Source: JAJPJE01 sp963724985
GTDB lineage: Bacteria; Acidobacteriota; Terriglobia; Terriglobales; Acidobacteriaceae
Direction: 5' to 3'
NCBI GenBank assembly: GCA_963724985.1
Contig: CAVRWV010000026.1
Span: 1 to 64,000, forward strand
DNA: 64,000 nucleotides
A model generated the notes under the pieces. That model ran no database searches. It was not told the DNA's origin and saw only the letters and a program-made list of their open reading frames with translations. Position 1 is the first letter of the stretch. Every line of letters begins with the position of its first letter. This document shows, in pieces, positions 37,287-45,392 of this stretch. Made by a program: the position numbers and the translations under genes.

Positions 37287-38618
37287 CTACGAAACGGTCG
37301 CGGATTTCTTTCTTGCCAAAGCGCGTTGCAGGGTTTGATCGAGCGCCGCTTTGGCCTTCTGATAGTCGGCTTGCGAAATGCTTCCCTGCTGAAGCTCGAC
37401 TTCCAACTGGAACAGCTCTTCCTTCAGCGCTTCGAGAATCATCTGCGAGCGATCCCCCGGTACAGCAGTTGCAACGGGGACAGCCGCCGCGGAAATCACT
37501 GGTCTTGGCGCGACTTCAATTCCGTCACCGATCTCGTCTGCTTCAACCGCACCCGCAGGCGCGCTCTTCGATCGTGAAACCGCCAGGTACCCGCCGCCCG
37601 CCAGGACGACTCCCAGTGCGCCGAGAATGATCCAACGATACTTCGACAGCGGGTCGGGAGTGTCGATCGGGCGTCCCAAACCTCCCCCCGGACGATTATC
37701 CGGCGCTGCGCCGCCGCTCTGCATCCCGACTTGCGCGTTGCCCTGCGCCGGCCCTTGCTCAGTTTCGTCCTTCAGCAAACCCGTGCCCTTCACGCGGAAG
37801 CTTAGATCGCTTCCCGCCTTCGCCTGCGTCGAAACTTCCACCAGAGCATCTCCGCCCTGCGGATCGTTCATCGTCGAAAATGCCCCGGGATTCTTTGCCT
37901 CGAAGGTCATCGACTTCGGCATCATCACCACGAAGTGCTGCATGTCGCTGAAGATTTTCGGGGTGAACGTCAGCTCCCCGCTATACGGCAGATGATATGC
38001 AATCTGGAAACGCGTCTCGCCCGGCCGCAGCGGAAATGCGAAGTAATAAATTCCCTTCTGTTTATCGTCGGGCACTGGCATCGAACTAACCGGCATTCCA
38101 TTCGGAGCCTGCGCCACCGCTTCATCGATTTGTGCGCCTTCGGGCAAGCTGAACGCATAGCCGCGATCGGAGTTGAGCGTGCGCGGCGGAGTCGAATCGT
38201 TTTTCACGGCGAGCAGTTGCATCACCTGCAATGCTCCACCGTCGCCCTGGACCCGCATGACGCTCACGGCCGTGCCGACCGGTAGATTCTTGGCAACGTC
38301 ATACACGGTGAGGTCGACTGTGCTTACATTTGGTCCCACCGGTCCGCTGGCTGGAAAGTAGTTCACGCCATCATGTGTGACTCGCACCATGTGCGGCGTT
38401 CCGTTGCTCTCAAAGCTGAAGGAGAATTTTCCCTGTGCATCGGTCTTGCTGCGCGCCGCTTCCTGCATTCCCTGCGAGAGCGATAGCAGTGCGACGTCAT
38501 CGCCGGCGGCTGGTTTGCCGGTGGTCGCATTCGTGACCGTACCACCTAAAGTTGCGGCCGACGCCGTCATGCTTGCGGCCAGCAACAAAACGGCGGCCAG
38601 TGTGTACCGTGCTTTCAA
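37287..38618 (-). CDS. Membrane-anchored protein with carboxypeptidase-regulatory domain and CcmI-like tail
   Basis: 443 residues from the TTG at 38618, which has ggag six bases upstream and starts the signal KARYTLAAVLLLAASMTASA; the frame extends further up but without a better start. A regulatory-type beta domain (TLGGTVTNATTGKPAAGDDVALL) is followed by a large beta region and a membrane helix near residue 360 (WIILGALGVVLAGGGYLAV). The helical tail EALKEELFQLEVELQQGSISQADYQKAKAALDQTL resembles the tail of the CcmI-like protein encoded upstream. It is the last gene of the ccm operon. Its role in cytochrome maturation is inferred from position. Confidence 0.72.
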   Translation of the reverse strand: MKARYTLAAVLLLAASMTASAATLGGTVTNATTGKPAAGDDVALLSLSQGMQEAARSKTDAQGKFSFSFESNGTPHMVRVTHDGVNYFPASGPVGPNVSTVDLTVYDVAKNLPVGTAVSVMRVQGDGGALQVMQLLAVKNDSTPPRTLNSDRGYAFSLPEGAQIDEAVAQAPNGMPVSSMPVPDDKQKGIYYFAFPLRPGETRFQIAYHLPYSGELTFTPKIFSDMQHFVVMMPKSMTFEAKNPGAFSTMNDPQGGDALVEVSTQAKAGSDLSFRVKGTGLLKDETEQGPAQGNAQVGMQSGGAAPDNRPGGGLGRPIDTPDPLSKYRWIILGALGVVLAGGGYLAVSRSKSAPAGAVEADEIGDGIEVAPRPVISAAAVPVATAVPGDRSQMILEALKEELFQLEVELQQGSISQADYQKAKAALDQTLQRALARKKSATVS

Positions 38619-38687
38619 TGAAGACTCCAATCGTTTGTTCGCGGGTGCCCGGTCCTGTCCCTCTTTTGGAAAGGGCCGGAACAAGGA

Positions 38688-38969
38688 CTATGTACGGACC
38701 GCGCCCTTTTCCAGTCGCTCGATTTCCGAAAGTACGCCGGCGGCTTCCTCTTCCAGCGACGCGCGCATGCCCTGGTAATCAGCTTCGGGAAACTTCCCAG
38801 CTTTGAATTCGAAATTCAGGTCGCGAAGGTTGTCGTAGACCGTTTCTTTTCGTTCGCGCAGAAACGCCAATCGCGTCTTCTCCGTCGACGCCTCCAGATG
38901 TTGTGCAGGAGAAAAAACGAAGACGAGCACGCCAACCGTCAACAGCACGCAAGCTAGTCCTAGCATCAT
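38688..38969 (-). CDS. CcmI-like membrane-anchored helical protein
   Basis: 93 residues. One N-terminal membrane helix (MLGLACVLLTVGVLVFVFSP) is followed by a coiled helical domain: RLAFLRERKETVYDNLRDLNFEFKAGKFPEADYQGMRASLEEEA. This is the N-terminal CcmI pattern (apocytochrome chaperone subunit) without the TPR domain. It begins three bases after the CcmH gene stop, so it is in the ccm operon. The CcmI-like match is by pattern and context. Confidence 0.75.
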   Translation of the reverse strand: MMLGLACVLLTVGVLVFVFSPAQHLEASTEKTRLAFLRERKETVYDNLRDLNFEFKAGKFPEADYQGMRASLEEEAAGVLSEIERLEKGAVRT

Positions 38970-38972
38970 CGG

Positions 38973-39443
38973 CTATAGCTCCGTTTCCTGACGCGCACGT
39001 GTACGAAAACTGTCCAGTTGCGCGGGGGTAGCTTGCGATTGCACAGCCGGAGCCACGCGATACTTCCATTTTCGCGCTAACACTGCTGTCAGCCAGATCC
39101 CCACAACCAGCACTGCTCCTGGCATGATCCAAGCCACCATGTCGAAACCTTTTTTACTCGGCGCCGCGAGCACGGTGTTTCCGTACTTATCCGCGAACTG
39201 CTGCAGGATCGAATCGTCGCTGCCGCCTTTATCGACGGCCGCGGCAAGTTCCTTGCGCATCGTCTCCGAATACGCGCAGCCCACGTGATTGCATTCCAGC
39301 AGGACTTGCGAGCAGCCGCATGGGCACATCAGCCGATGTCCCAGGTTGTTGAAGCGGGCATCGTTGCCCGCGCCCAGCAGTGCAACGCTCGCCACCACGA
39401 TCATCGCAAGTTGTAACCAGTGCTTCGCAGCCAGTCGCGGCAT
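38973..39443 (-). CDS. ccmH: Cytochrome c maturation protein CcmH
   Basis: 156 residues from the ATG at 39443, which overlaps the CcmF stop. A signal or anchor (HWLQLAMIVVASVALLGAG) leads to the CcmH redox domain: NNLGHRLMCPCGCSQVLLECNHVGCAYSETMRK, then a GGSDDSILQQFADKYGNTVLA motif, and a C-terminal membrane helix (AWIMPGAVLVVGIWLTAVLA). CcmH keeps the apocytochrome heme-binding cysteines reduced outside the cytoplasm. The cysteine pattern (CPCGC plus CNHVGC) is richer than the usual LRCxxC. Confidence 0.9.
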   Translation of the reverse strand: MPRLAAKHWLQLAMIVVASVALLGAGNDARFNNLGHRLMCPCGCSQVLLECNHVGCAYSETMRKELAAAVDKGGSDDSILQQFADKYGNTVLAAPSKKGFDMVAWIMPGAVLVVGIWLTAVLARKWKYRVAPAVQSQATPAQLDSFRTRARQETEL

Positions 39444-41491
39444 CAACTCCCCACTCCCACCGGTTGTCCCGGCTTGCCGGAGACCAGTTCCGCCGCGCGC
39501 ACCGGCGCGCGTACCGCTACTCGTGCCGCCGCCATGTTTGGAATCAACGCCACGATCGTTCCGATAATCATGATGTGCACGCCAATCCATATCCACAGCA
39601 CCAGCGGATTCAAATGCGCTTTGATGATGGGATTGCCCGTGTCCTGATTAATCCCGCTATACACCAGGTAGAGATCTTCTTTCAGGGTTGTATGCAGAGC
39701 GACCATGCTCTGCGGCTGCTGGCTCGCCTTGAAGAATCGGCGTTCCGGATACATCGTAGTAAGCGGCTTTCCGTTCTTGCTCACATCGACGATGGCCCAC
39801 TCACTGCTGTAATTCGCGTTATCGTCCTGCGTATTCGAACGCATCGTCAGGGTGTATGGCCCGATCGCCATGCTCTGACCGGGCGTCAGTTCGCGCTCGA
39901 TATCCTGATTGAAAGCGGAGCCCGCAAAACCGATCATGATTACGATCACGCCGAAGTGAACGATGTACCCGCCATAACGTCGCGTATTACGCCGCGTGAG
40001 TTGCACCATCGATGCGAAAAGATTCTGCCCCGTGTGGCGTCCTATCACTCGCCCGCCACGCACGAACTCCGAAATTACGGTCGTCGCCACAATCACCGAA
40101 AGCACGATCGTCATCAGCGAATAGAATTCCGACTGTTCCGTCCACGGCTTCACATATCCGATCGCCACTAAAAGCGCACCTACTGCGAGTCCTGTCAGCA
40201 CCGGAATGCGGAAATTGCGCTTCAGGCTCTCCATCGACGTCTTGCGCCATGCCAGCAGCGGTCCCACACCAGTCAGCAACAACAACAGCAGTGCCACCGG
40301 AATATTCACGCGATTGAAAAATGGCGGCCCAACCGTGACCTTGGTTCCCTGCACCCACTCCGAGAGAACCGGAAACAACGTTCCCCACAGCACTGTGAAG
40401 CACGCAACGAGAAGCAATAAGTTGTTAAACAGGAAGCTCGATTCGCGCGAGACCAGAGACTCCAGCCGGTTCTCACTGCGCAGATGGTCGCGGTTCTTCA
40501 AAAACCAGTACAGGCAGACCGCAAACGTCAGCGCCAGGAAACTCACGAACCACGTTCCAATCGACGACTGCGCGAATGCGTGCACCGAACTGACCACACC
40601 CGATCGCGTCAGGAACGTACCGAAGATTGCCAGCATGAACGTGGAAAAGATCAGCCACACGTTCCACACTTTCAGCATGCCGCGCTTTTCCTGCATCATC
40701 ACCGAGTGCAGGAACGCCGTGCCGGTTAGCCACGGCATCAGCGATGCGTTCTCCACCGGATCCCATCCCCAGTACCCGCCCCAGCCCAGCACCGAGTAGG
40801 CCCAGTGTGCGCCGAGGAAGATGCCGACGGTCAGGAATCCCCAAGTCACCATCGTCCAGCGCCGCGTAATGTGAATCCACTTCTCGCCGGGATACTTCAT
40901 GATCAGCGCCGCCAGCGCGAATGCAAAGGGCACGGTGAATCCCACGTACCCGAGATAGAGCATCGGGGGATGGATCACCATCTCCGGATACTGCAGCAGC
41001 GGATTCAGTCCGTTCCCATCTGGCGGGAGATTGCCAATCGTCATCGCAAACGGATTTGCGGCGAAGTTCACCAGCAATAAGAAGAAGACCTGGACGGCCG
41101 AAATCACCACCGACGCGAACGCCACTAGTCGGGTGTCGACTTTGTGCCGCAGCCTGAGCACCAGTCCGTAAGTGGAAAGCAGCAGCGCCCAAAACAGTAG
41201 CGAGCCTTCCTGCCCGGACCAGAGCACCGCAAACTTGTACGGAATCGGCAGATCACGATTGCTGTGGTGCAGGATGTAGGAAATGGAGAAGTCGTTCTGG
41301 AAAGTCGCCGTCACCAGCACCACTGCCGCCAGAGCAACAGCCCCGAAAACGGCGATACCAGCACGCCGGGCGGTTTCACCCAGCCGGTCGTAAGCATCAC
41401 CTTTTCTTGCTAAGGCAACAATGCCGGCAACGAACGCATATACACCCAGCGCAAGCGCCAGAATAAGCGAATAACTACCTAGTTCTGCCAT
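39443..41491 (-). CDS. ccmF: Cytochrome c heme lyase CcmF
   Basis: 682 residues with about 14-15 membrane helices. The tryptophan-rich heme-handling motif WGGYWGWDPVENASLMPWLTG is present, along with SVHAFAQSSIGTWFVSFLAL and conserved His residues (VIHPPMLYLGYVG, RRYGGYIVHFGV). CcmF joins heme from CcmE to the CXXCH cysteines of apocytochromes. It is first in the operon with CcmH, a CcmI-like protein and the 443-residue protein. CcmABCDEG are not in the window. A CXXCH cytochrome gene lies at 63060. Confidence 0.96.
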   Translation of the reverse strand: MAELGSYSLILALALGVYAFVAGIVALARKGDAYDRLGETARRAGIAVFGAVALAAVVLVTATFQNDFSISYILHHSNRDLPIPYKFAVLWSGQEGSLLFWALLLSTYGLVLRLRHKVDTRLVAFASVVISAVQVFFLLLVNFAANPFAMTIGNLPPDGNGLNPLLQYPEMVIHPPMLYLGYVGFTVPFAFALAALIMKYPGEKWIHITRRWTMVTWGFLTVGIFLGAHWAYSVLGWGGYWGWDPVENASLMPWLTGTAFLHSVMMQEKRGMLKVWNVWLIFSTFMLAIFGTFLTRSGVVSSVHAFAQSSIGTWFVSFLALTFAVCLYWFLKNRDHLRSENRLESLVSRESSFLFNNLLLLVACFTVLWGTLFPVLSEWVQGTKVTVGPPFFNRVNIPVALLLLLLTGVGPLLAWRKTSMESLKRNFRIPVLTGLAVGALLVAIGYVKPWTEQSEFYSLMTIVLSVIVATTVISEFVRGGRVIGRHTGQNLFASMVQLTRRNTRRYGGYIVHFGVIVIMIGFAGSAFNQDIERELTPGQSMAIGPYTLTMRSNTQDDNANYSSEWAIVDVSKNGKPLTTMYPERRFFKASQQPQSMVALHTTLKEDLYLVYSGINQDTGNPIIKAHLNPLVLWIWIGVHIMIIGTIVALIPNMAAARVAVRAPVRAAELVSGKPGQPVGVGS

Positions 41492-41756
41492 GAAAGGAGC
41501 GGCCCACCACCACTGGCCGTTATTTTTTCAGAATCCCACCACGCCCGCAACTCTGTGCCAATTCGGAAAGCGCGCCCATCCCGGATCAGCGCTCGTCCGC
41601 CGATGCCGATTTTCTTCTAAAGCGCCGTCCAAAGCAGGTTACGGTTTGTTCACAGGCCCGCGTGCCATCCTACGCCTCTTCGTCAACTTAGGGTGGCCAA
41701 TCTCGAGCTTCTTCTCCGGATTGACGGTCAGCGGGCCCACGGATAGGAGGCGAGTT

Positions 41757-42251
41757 GTGAAATCGATACTCGTAATTGAAGGGGACGCAATGGTACGCCG
41801 CTTCCTGCGCGCAGCCCTCGAGGCGTCACACTATTCCGTAATTGAAGCTTCGAATGATCTCGAAGGCCTCACGCTAGCCGCCCGCCAGGATATCGGCGCC
41901 ATAGTTCTCGATTGCATGGGAACCCAGGCCGGAGGATTACGAACACTCAAGAAGCTGCGCAGCAATCCTCGCACTCATGCCATTCCGGTGATTGCGATGA
42001 GCGGGCTTGGACAGTACGGCTACGATTTACCGCTTTGGGCGAATGCTTGTCTGGTGAAGCCATTCCGGCCCAGCCAGCTTATTCGGAAAATACAGGGATT
42101 ACCTCTGCAGATTCAGCAAATGCTGCTTCACCGGAACCGGCGCCGGAGCTACGAGCCGCTGCGCTGTGATTTCGCCAGCAACTCGCGAACCAGCGCGATC
42201 AGTTGCGGGGGAGGCAACGGTTTGGCTCGGAAAACGATATCCATGCCCTGA
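41757..42251 (+). CDS. Stand-alone receiver-domain protein
   Basis: 164 residues from the GTG at 41757, with a near-perfect ribosome site (taggagg) six bases upstream; longer starts would lack it. Receiver fold at about 1-118: ILVIEGDAM, Asp about 52 in IVLDCMGTQ, VIAMSGLG, ACLVKPFRPS. No output domain follows. The tail after about residue 125 overlaps, antisense, the C-terminus of the convergent receiver gene by 103 bases. The next frame would stop at 42169 with a Pro/Ala-rich end, so the tail may be frameshifted or simply overlapping. Confidence 0.8.
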   Translation: MKSILVIEGDAMVRRFLRAALEASHYSVIEASNDLEGLTLAARQDIGAIVLDCMGTQAGGLRTLKKLRSNPRTHAIPVIAMSGLGQYGYDLPLWANACLVKPFRPSQLIRKIQGLPLQIQQMLLHRNRRRSYEPLRCDFASNSRTSAISCGGGNGLARKTISMP

Positions 42252-42589
42252 TATTCGTCCTCGGCTTCTGGCATTCCGCTAATCACCATCACTGGAATCT
42301 CAGGCTTCACCTCGCGCAATGCATGTACGAAGATCGCGCCACTGCATCCCGGCATGATGTGATCGGTAACTACCAATCCGATAGTCGGCCCGACCCCACT
42401 CTTGAGCAGAGCTAGGGCACTTTCCGCCGTCGTCGCCACATACACTTCCAGCCCAGCGTCGCGCAAAACGGCTTCGCGCACGCGCAACTGCAAAGGATCA
42501 TCGTCGATGAGCAGGATGCGCGACAAATCCGGTGGTAACGCTCCCCAGTTTTTAAAAGCGCCAGGCGAATTTCCGGCGCCAGAATTCAA
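42149..42589 (-). CDS. Stand-alone receiver-domain protein
   Basis: 146 residues. It starts with TTG directly after the TGA of the DUF2934 gene. After a 22-residue lead the receiver domain has ILLIDDDPLQLRVREAVL, Asp about 76 in LVVTDHIMPGCSG, VMVISGMPE and FRAKPLPPPQL. It is probably phosphorylated by a kinase encoded elsewhere and signals by protein contact. Its 3' end overlaps the convergent receiver gene. It forms a two-gene unit with the DUF2934 gene. Confidence 0.82.
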   Translation of the reverse strand: MNSGAGNSPGAFKNWGALPPDLSRILLIDDDPLQLRVREAVLRDAGLEVYVATTAESALALLKSGVGPTIGLVVTDHIMPGCSGAIFVHALREVKPEIPVMVISGMPEAEDEYQGMDIVFRAKPLPPPQLIALVRELLAKSQRSGS

Positions 42590-42853
42590 TCACGCAGTGC
42601 GAGCACCCTCGACCGAAACCACTTCGGTTTCCGCCTGTAGCCAGTCTTCCATGGCGGACCCGTACGGGTGGCCCCGATGCTCCCACAACTGATATGCGCG
42701 GACGCGAATTGCTTCTTCAATCTCAGTTACTTGAGTACTCTTCCCTTGGGTCCCTTGGGGCGTCAGCACTGCGATATTTGTCTTCGGCTCAGCCGTCTTT
42801 TTTCGGCGGGTGGTTTCTGACGAAGCTGCACGTGGACGCTTTGGTGTCGCCAT
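42590..42853 (-). CDS. DUF2934 family protein
   Basis: 87 residues. A basic, disordered N-terminus (TPKRPRAASSETTRRKKTAEPK) is followed by the DUF2934 helix pair IRVRAYQLWEHRGHPYGSAMEDWLQAE. The ATG has aggag upstream. The family is common in Acidobacteria and Proteobacteria; its function is unknown. It is the first gene of a unit with the receiver protein downstream, whose start touches this stop. Confidence 0.9.
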   Translation of the reverse strand: MATPKRPRAASSETTRRKKTAEPKTNIAVLTPQGTQGKSTQVTEIEEAIRVRAYQLWEHRGHPYGSAMEDWLQAETEVVSVEGARTA

Positions 42854-43052
42854 TACTGATGTACTCCTGAAAATGATTTCCCGGACAACTCATCGGAATC
42901 GCTCCATGTTGTTGCCCAGCTGATAACTATATCGCGTTTGTATGTGGATTTCTGAGCTACTCGCCATTAAAAAAATGTTTCACCGGCATTCGCATTTCAA
43001 TAGGGAACACAATGCCCAGAGATGGCATGGATGTTCCCAATCTTCTCTGCTT

Positions 43053-43096
43053 GCATAAAGAAAAACGGGCATCACCCCGGAGGAGGTGATACCCGT
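43053..43096 (-). terminator. Rho-independent terminator of the porin gene
   Basis: The stem acgggcatcacc / ggtgatacccgt (43065-43076, 43085-43096) has an eight-base loop. On the minus strand it is followed by tttttctttatgc. It lies 22 bases past the porin stop. Confidence 0.85.
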
Positions 43097-43117
43097 GTCG
43101 AGGAAATAACTCTGCTC

Positions 43118-44897
43118 TTACGGCAAGTAATAACGGAACGACGTGAAGAACATGTTCTCGTCGGTGGTAGGCGAACCACCCACACCTTGCCACGTCATGC
43201 GCTTCACGTACGAGTACTGCGGTCCGAACTGGATTCTGCCTCGATCGCCGTTGTACACCTTGTACCAGAAACCGCCCGTCCCTTCGAACATGGCGCGGGT
43301 GTTCACCGCGCACGCTGCTGCCGAACCTGGCGCAAATCCTCCTGCGCCGGGTACGACTTCCGCGAAGCAACCGGTTGCGGCCAGCGACTGCACTCCATAA
43401 CCAACCAGCTTGCCTGCCGCATTCAGATTCGAGATGCGGCCCGCGTATTCTTCGCCTCCGTTGAAGTAGACGTCCCACTTCTTGGTGTGGAATTCCAGCG
43501 TCGCCAAACCTTGGTAGCTGCGGATCAAGGCTGGGGTTCCATCAGGATGCACCGTTACATCCGTCAAGCCGGCTGTTCCGTAGCGGCCAATTCCGTTTCC
43601 ACCCAGGAAGTGCAGTCCGAAATCCACAACCTTGTGACTGGTGAAGCGGGCATTCGCACCAATTCCGCCACCGGTTACGTTGCTGTTGAAAGCCCCTGCC
43701 GCGGATGGCGTAGCGAGCGTCGCACCCGGATACACGCGGTCACGTTAGTTGGAGACGATGCCGAACACTTCATAGTGACCGAATCCGGGTTCAGAAAGCA
43801 GCCTTAACGACGAAGTCAGGCAGGTAGTTCGCAGAGTAATTGGCGTTGAAAGCGTTGTAAACAGGCCGCCGTGATTTCCTGGCGCGCCAAAGAAGAAGTT
43901 CGTTGGCGCATTAGCCGCTGAGAATGTAATCTGCGGATTTTCGATCGAGGCGCCGAGCCAGAACTTGTTATTGAAGTTCTTGGTAACGCGGAACCCGTAT
44001 TGGCGTGCCCAGCTGAAGCCCACCGTATACTGCGGATCAATCGTCATCGGCAGCGCTTCGGTACGGTTATCCAGGCCCTTCTTGGTTTCTGTCACCAAGC
44101 TCCACATTTGGCCGCCGGTAAATGTCCAGCCGTTGTGAAGAGCGGCTTGTCCCCACAATTGCCGCATGCGGTTCGTATAGCTGTTGCTCTCGTTGTTGTT
44201 CGATGTAACGCCGGCTGACAACCAGTCCATTTCGTAGTAGCCGGTCAGGTTCGTGCTCTTCAGTTTTCCTTGAACCAGGAATGAGAGCCGCGACTGGCGG
44301 CCTGATCCGAAAAATTCAGAGGTGTTGTATTGACCGCTGCCAGGGAATGGAATCGCAGCTGAACGGGGTGTTGATGTCGGCAAAAAGCGCATGCTGGCGG
44401 TACACAGTTTCACCCGCCAGGAAGGCTCCCGGTGTAATCGTGACGCCCTTGTAGTGAATTGCCAGCGGACTCTCAACTCCGGCGATGCGCTTCTGCGTCT
44501 CCTGCATCTCGAGAGCCGCAGCCGTGCTGTTTGCCTTCAGGTCGGTTACATCCTTTTCCAGCGTCGCGGTACCTTCACCAGCCTTGGCGCTTGCCGCAGC
44601 GGCTTCATCAGCCTTCGCCTGCGCGGCCGCAGCCGAACTCTGGATCTGGTTCAGTTGTTGCTGGGTCTGCTGAATCGCCTGATCGCGTTGCGATACTTGC
44701 TGTTTTAATTCTTCGATCTGGCGTTGTTGGGCAGCCAATGCGTCCTTCATCTGCTGAATCTCAGCCGATACCGAGGACGAACTCGTGGCTTTGCGTTTGG
44801 TGGTGGTTTTAGAAGTCGCTTGCGGACTTGCAGGATCTGCCGCGAATGCACTCATCGACACTAAGATCGAGAGCGCTAGAGCTGTTGTTCGTTTCAT
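43118..44897 (-). pseudogene. Outer-membrane porin with N-terminal coiled coil, several frame breaks
   Basis: The ATG at 44897 (aggagagg upstream) opens a signal peptide (TTALALSILVSMSAFAAD), then a coiled coil rich in Gln/Ala (IQQMKDALAAQQRQIEELKQQVSQ) and the barrel start (PLAIHYKGVTITPGAFLAGE). The frame breaks at about 44359 (INTPFS to AIPFPGSGQYN), is shifted between about 43866 and 43793 (restored reading YNAFNANYSANYLPDFVVKAAF), and has an in-frame TAA at 43745 before RDRVYPGATLATP. The barrel ends TDENMFFTSFRYYLP. Some 590 residues if repaired. The multiple breaks point to a pseudogene or a badly read stretch. Acidobacterial porin-like family; likely a nonspecific solute channel. Confidence 0.8.
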
Positions 44898-45392
44898 TGC
44901 CTCTCCTGAAACAATTGAAATCGTTGGGCTTCTGATGTCCCGGTGTTGTAAATAGACGCAAGTTGTTGTTTCGACCGAATCGTAGTGAACCATTGTTAAT
45001 AAGCGATGAACGATAAGTGAATATGCCGTGAACGACTGGAGCCGATTTGCCGAAGCCGGGGAAAAAGACGCCGCCTGTTCTATATAAGAACAAACCGTCT
45101 TCCGACCGATTAAGATGCGCTCCCGCGCAGTTATGACATCGACCGAAACCGATTTTTACTTAATCATCATTCGTTACGAATGGTTCAAAACGTAACGATA
45201 CTGGTTGGACAGCACCGGAGGGGTGTGCCGTTAGCGGCCATCAGAATGAGAGTCAGGGCGCATCATCGCGAAGCGACCCTTCAGGAGTAGGGAAACCGAA
45301 GCATAGTCATGTCGGTCCCCGCCCGGAAGAGAAACGAGCCCGGACCGTCAAGGCCCGGGCTCGAGTGAATCGCTGAAGACGTGAAGAGTTGG
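44898..45392. other. Intergenic region between porin and lipoprotein genes
   Basis: 495 bases without a gene. The half nearest the porin should hold its promoter; gttcttatatagaac near 45078-45092 is AT-rich and near-palindromic. Between 45200 and 45320 there are several small hairpins (for example accga 45295-45299 with tcggt 45312-45316). Next to the lipoprotein stop lies gagcccgg-ccgggctc (45336-45343 / 45355-45362), a likely terminator for that gene, followed on the minus strand by gtttctcttcc. Confidence 0.5.

Noticed and set aside
45200..45330. Possible c-di-GMP or cobalamin riboswitch in the porin-lipoprotein gap
   Set aside because: Compared by eye with the conserved cores of both; key motifs are missing on both strands.
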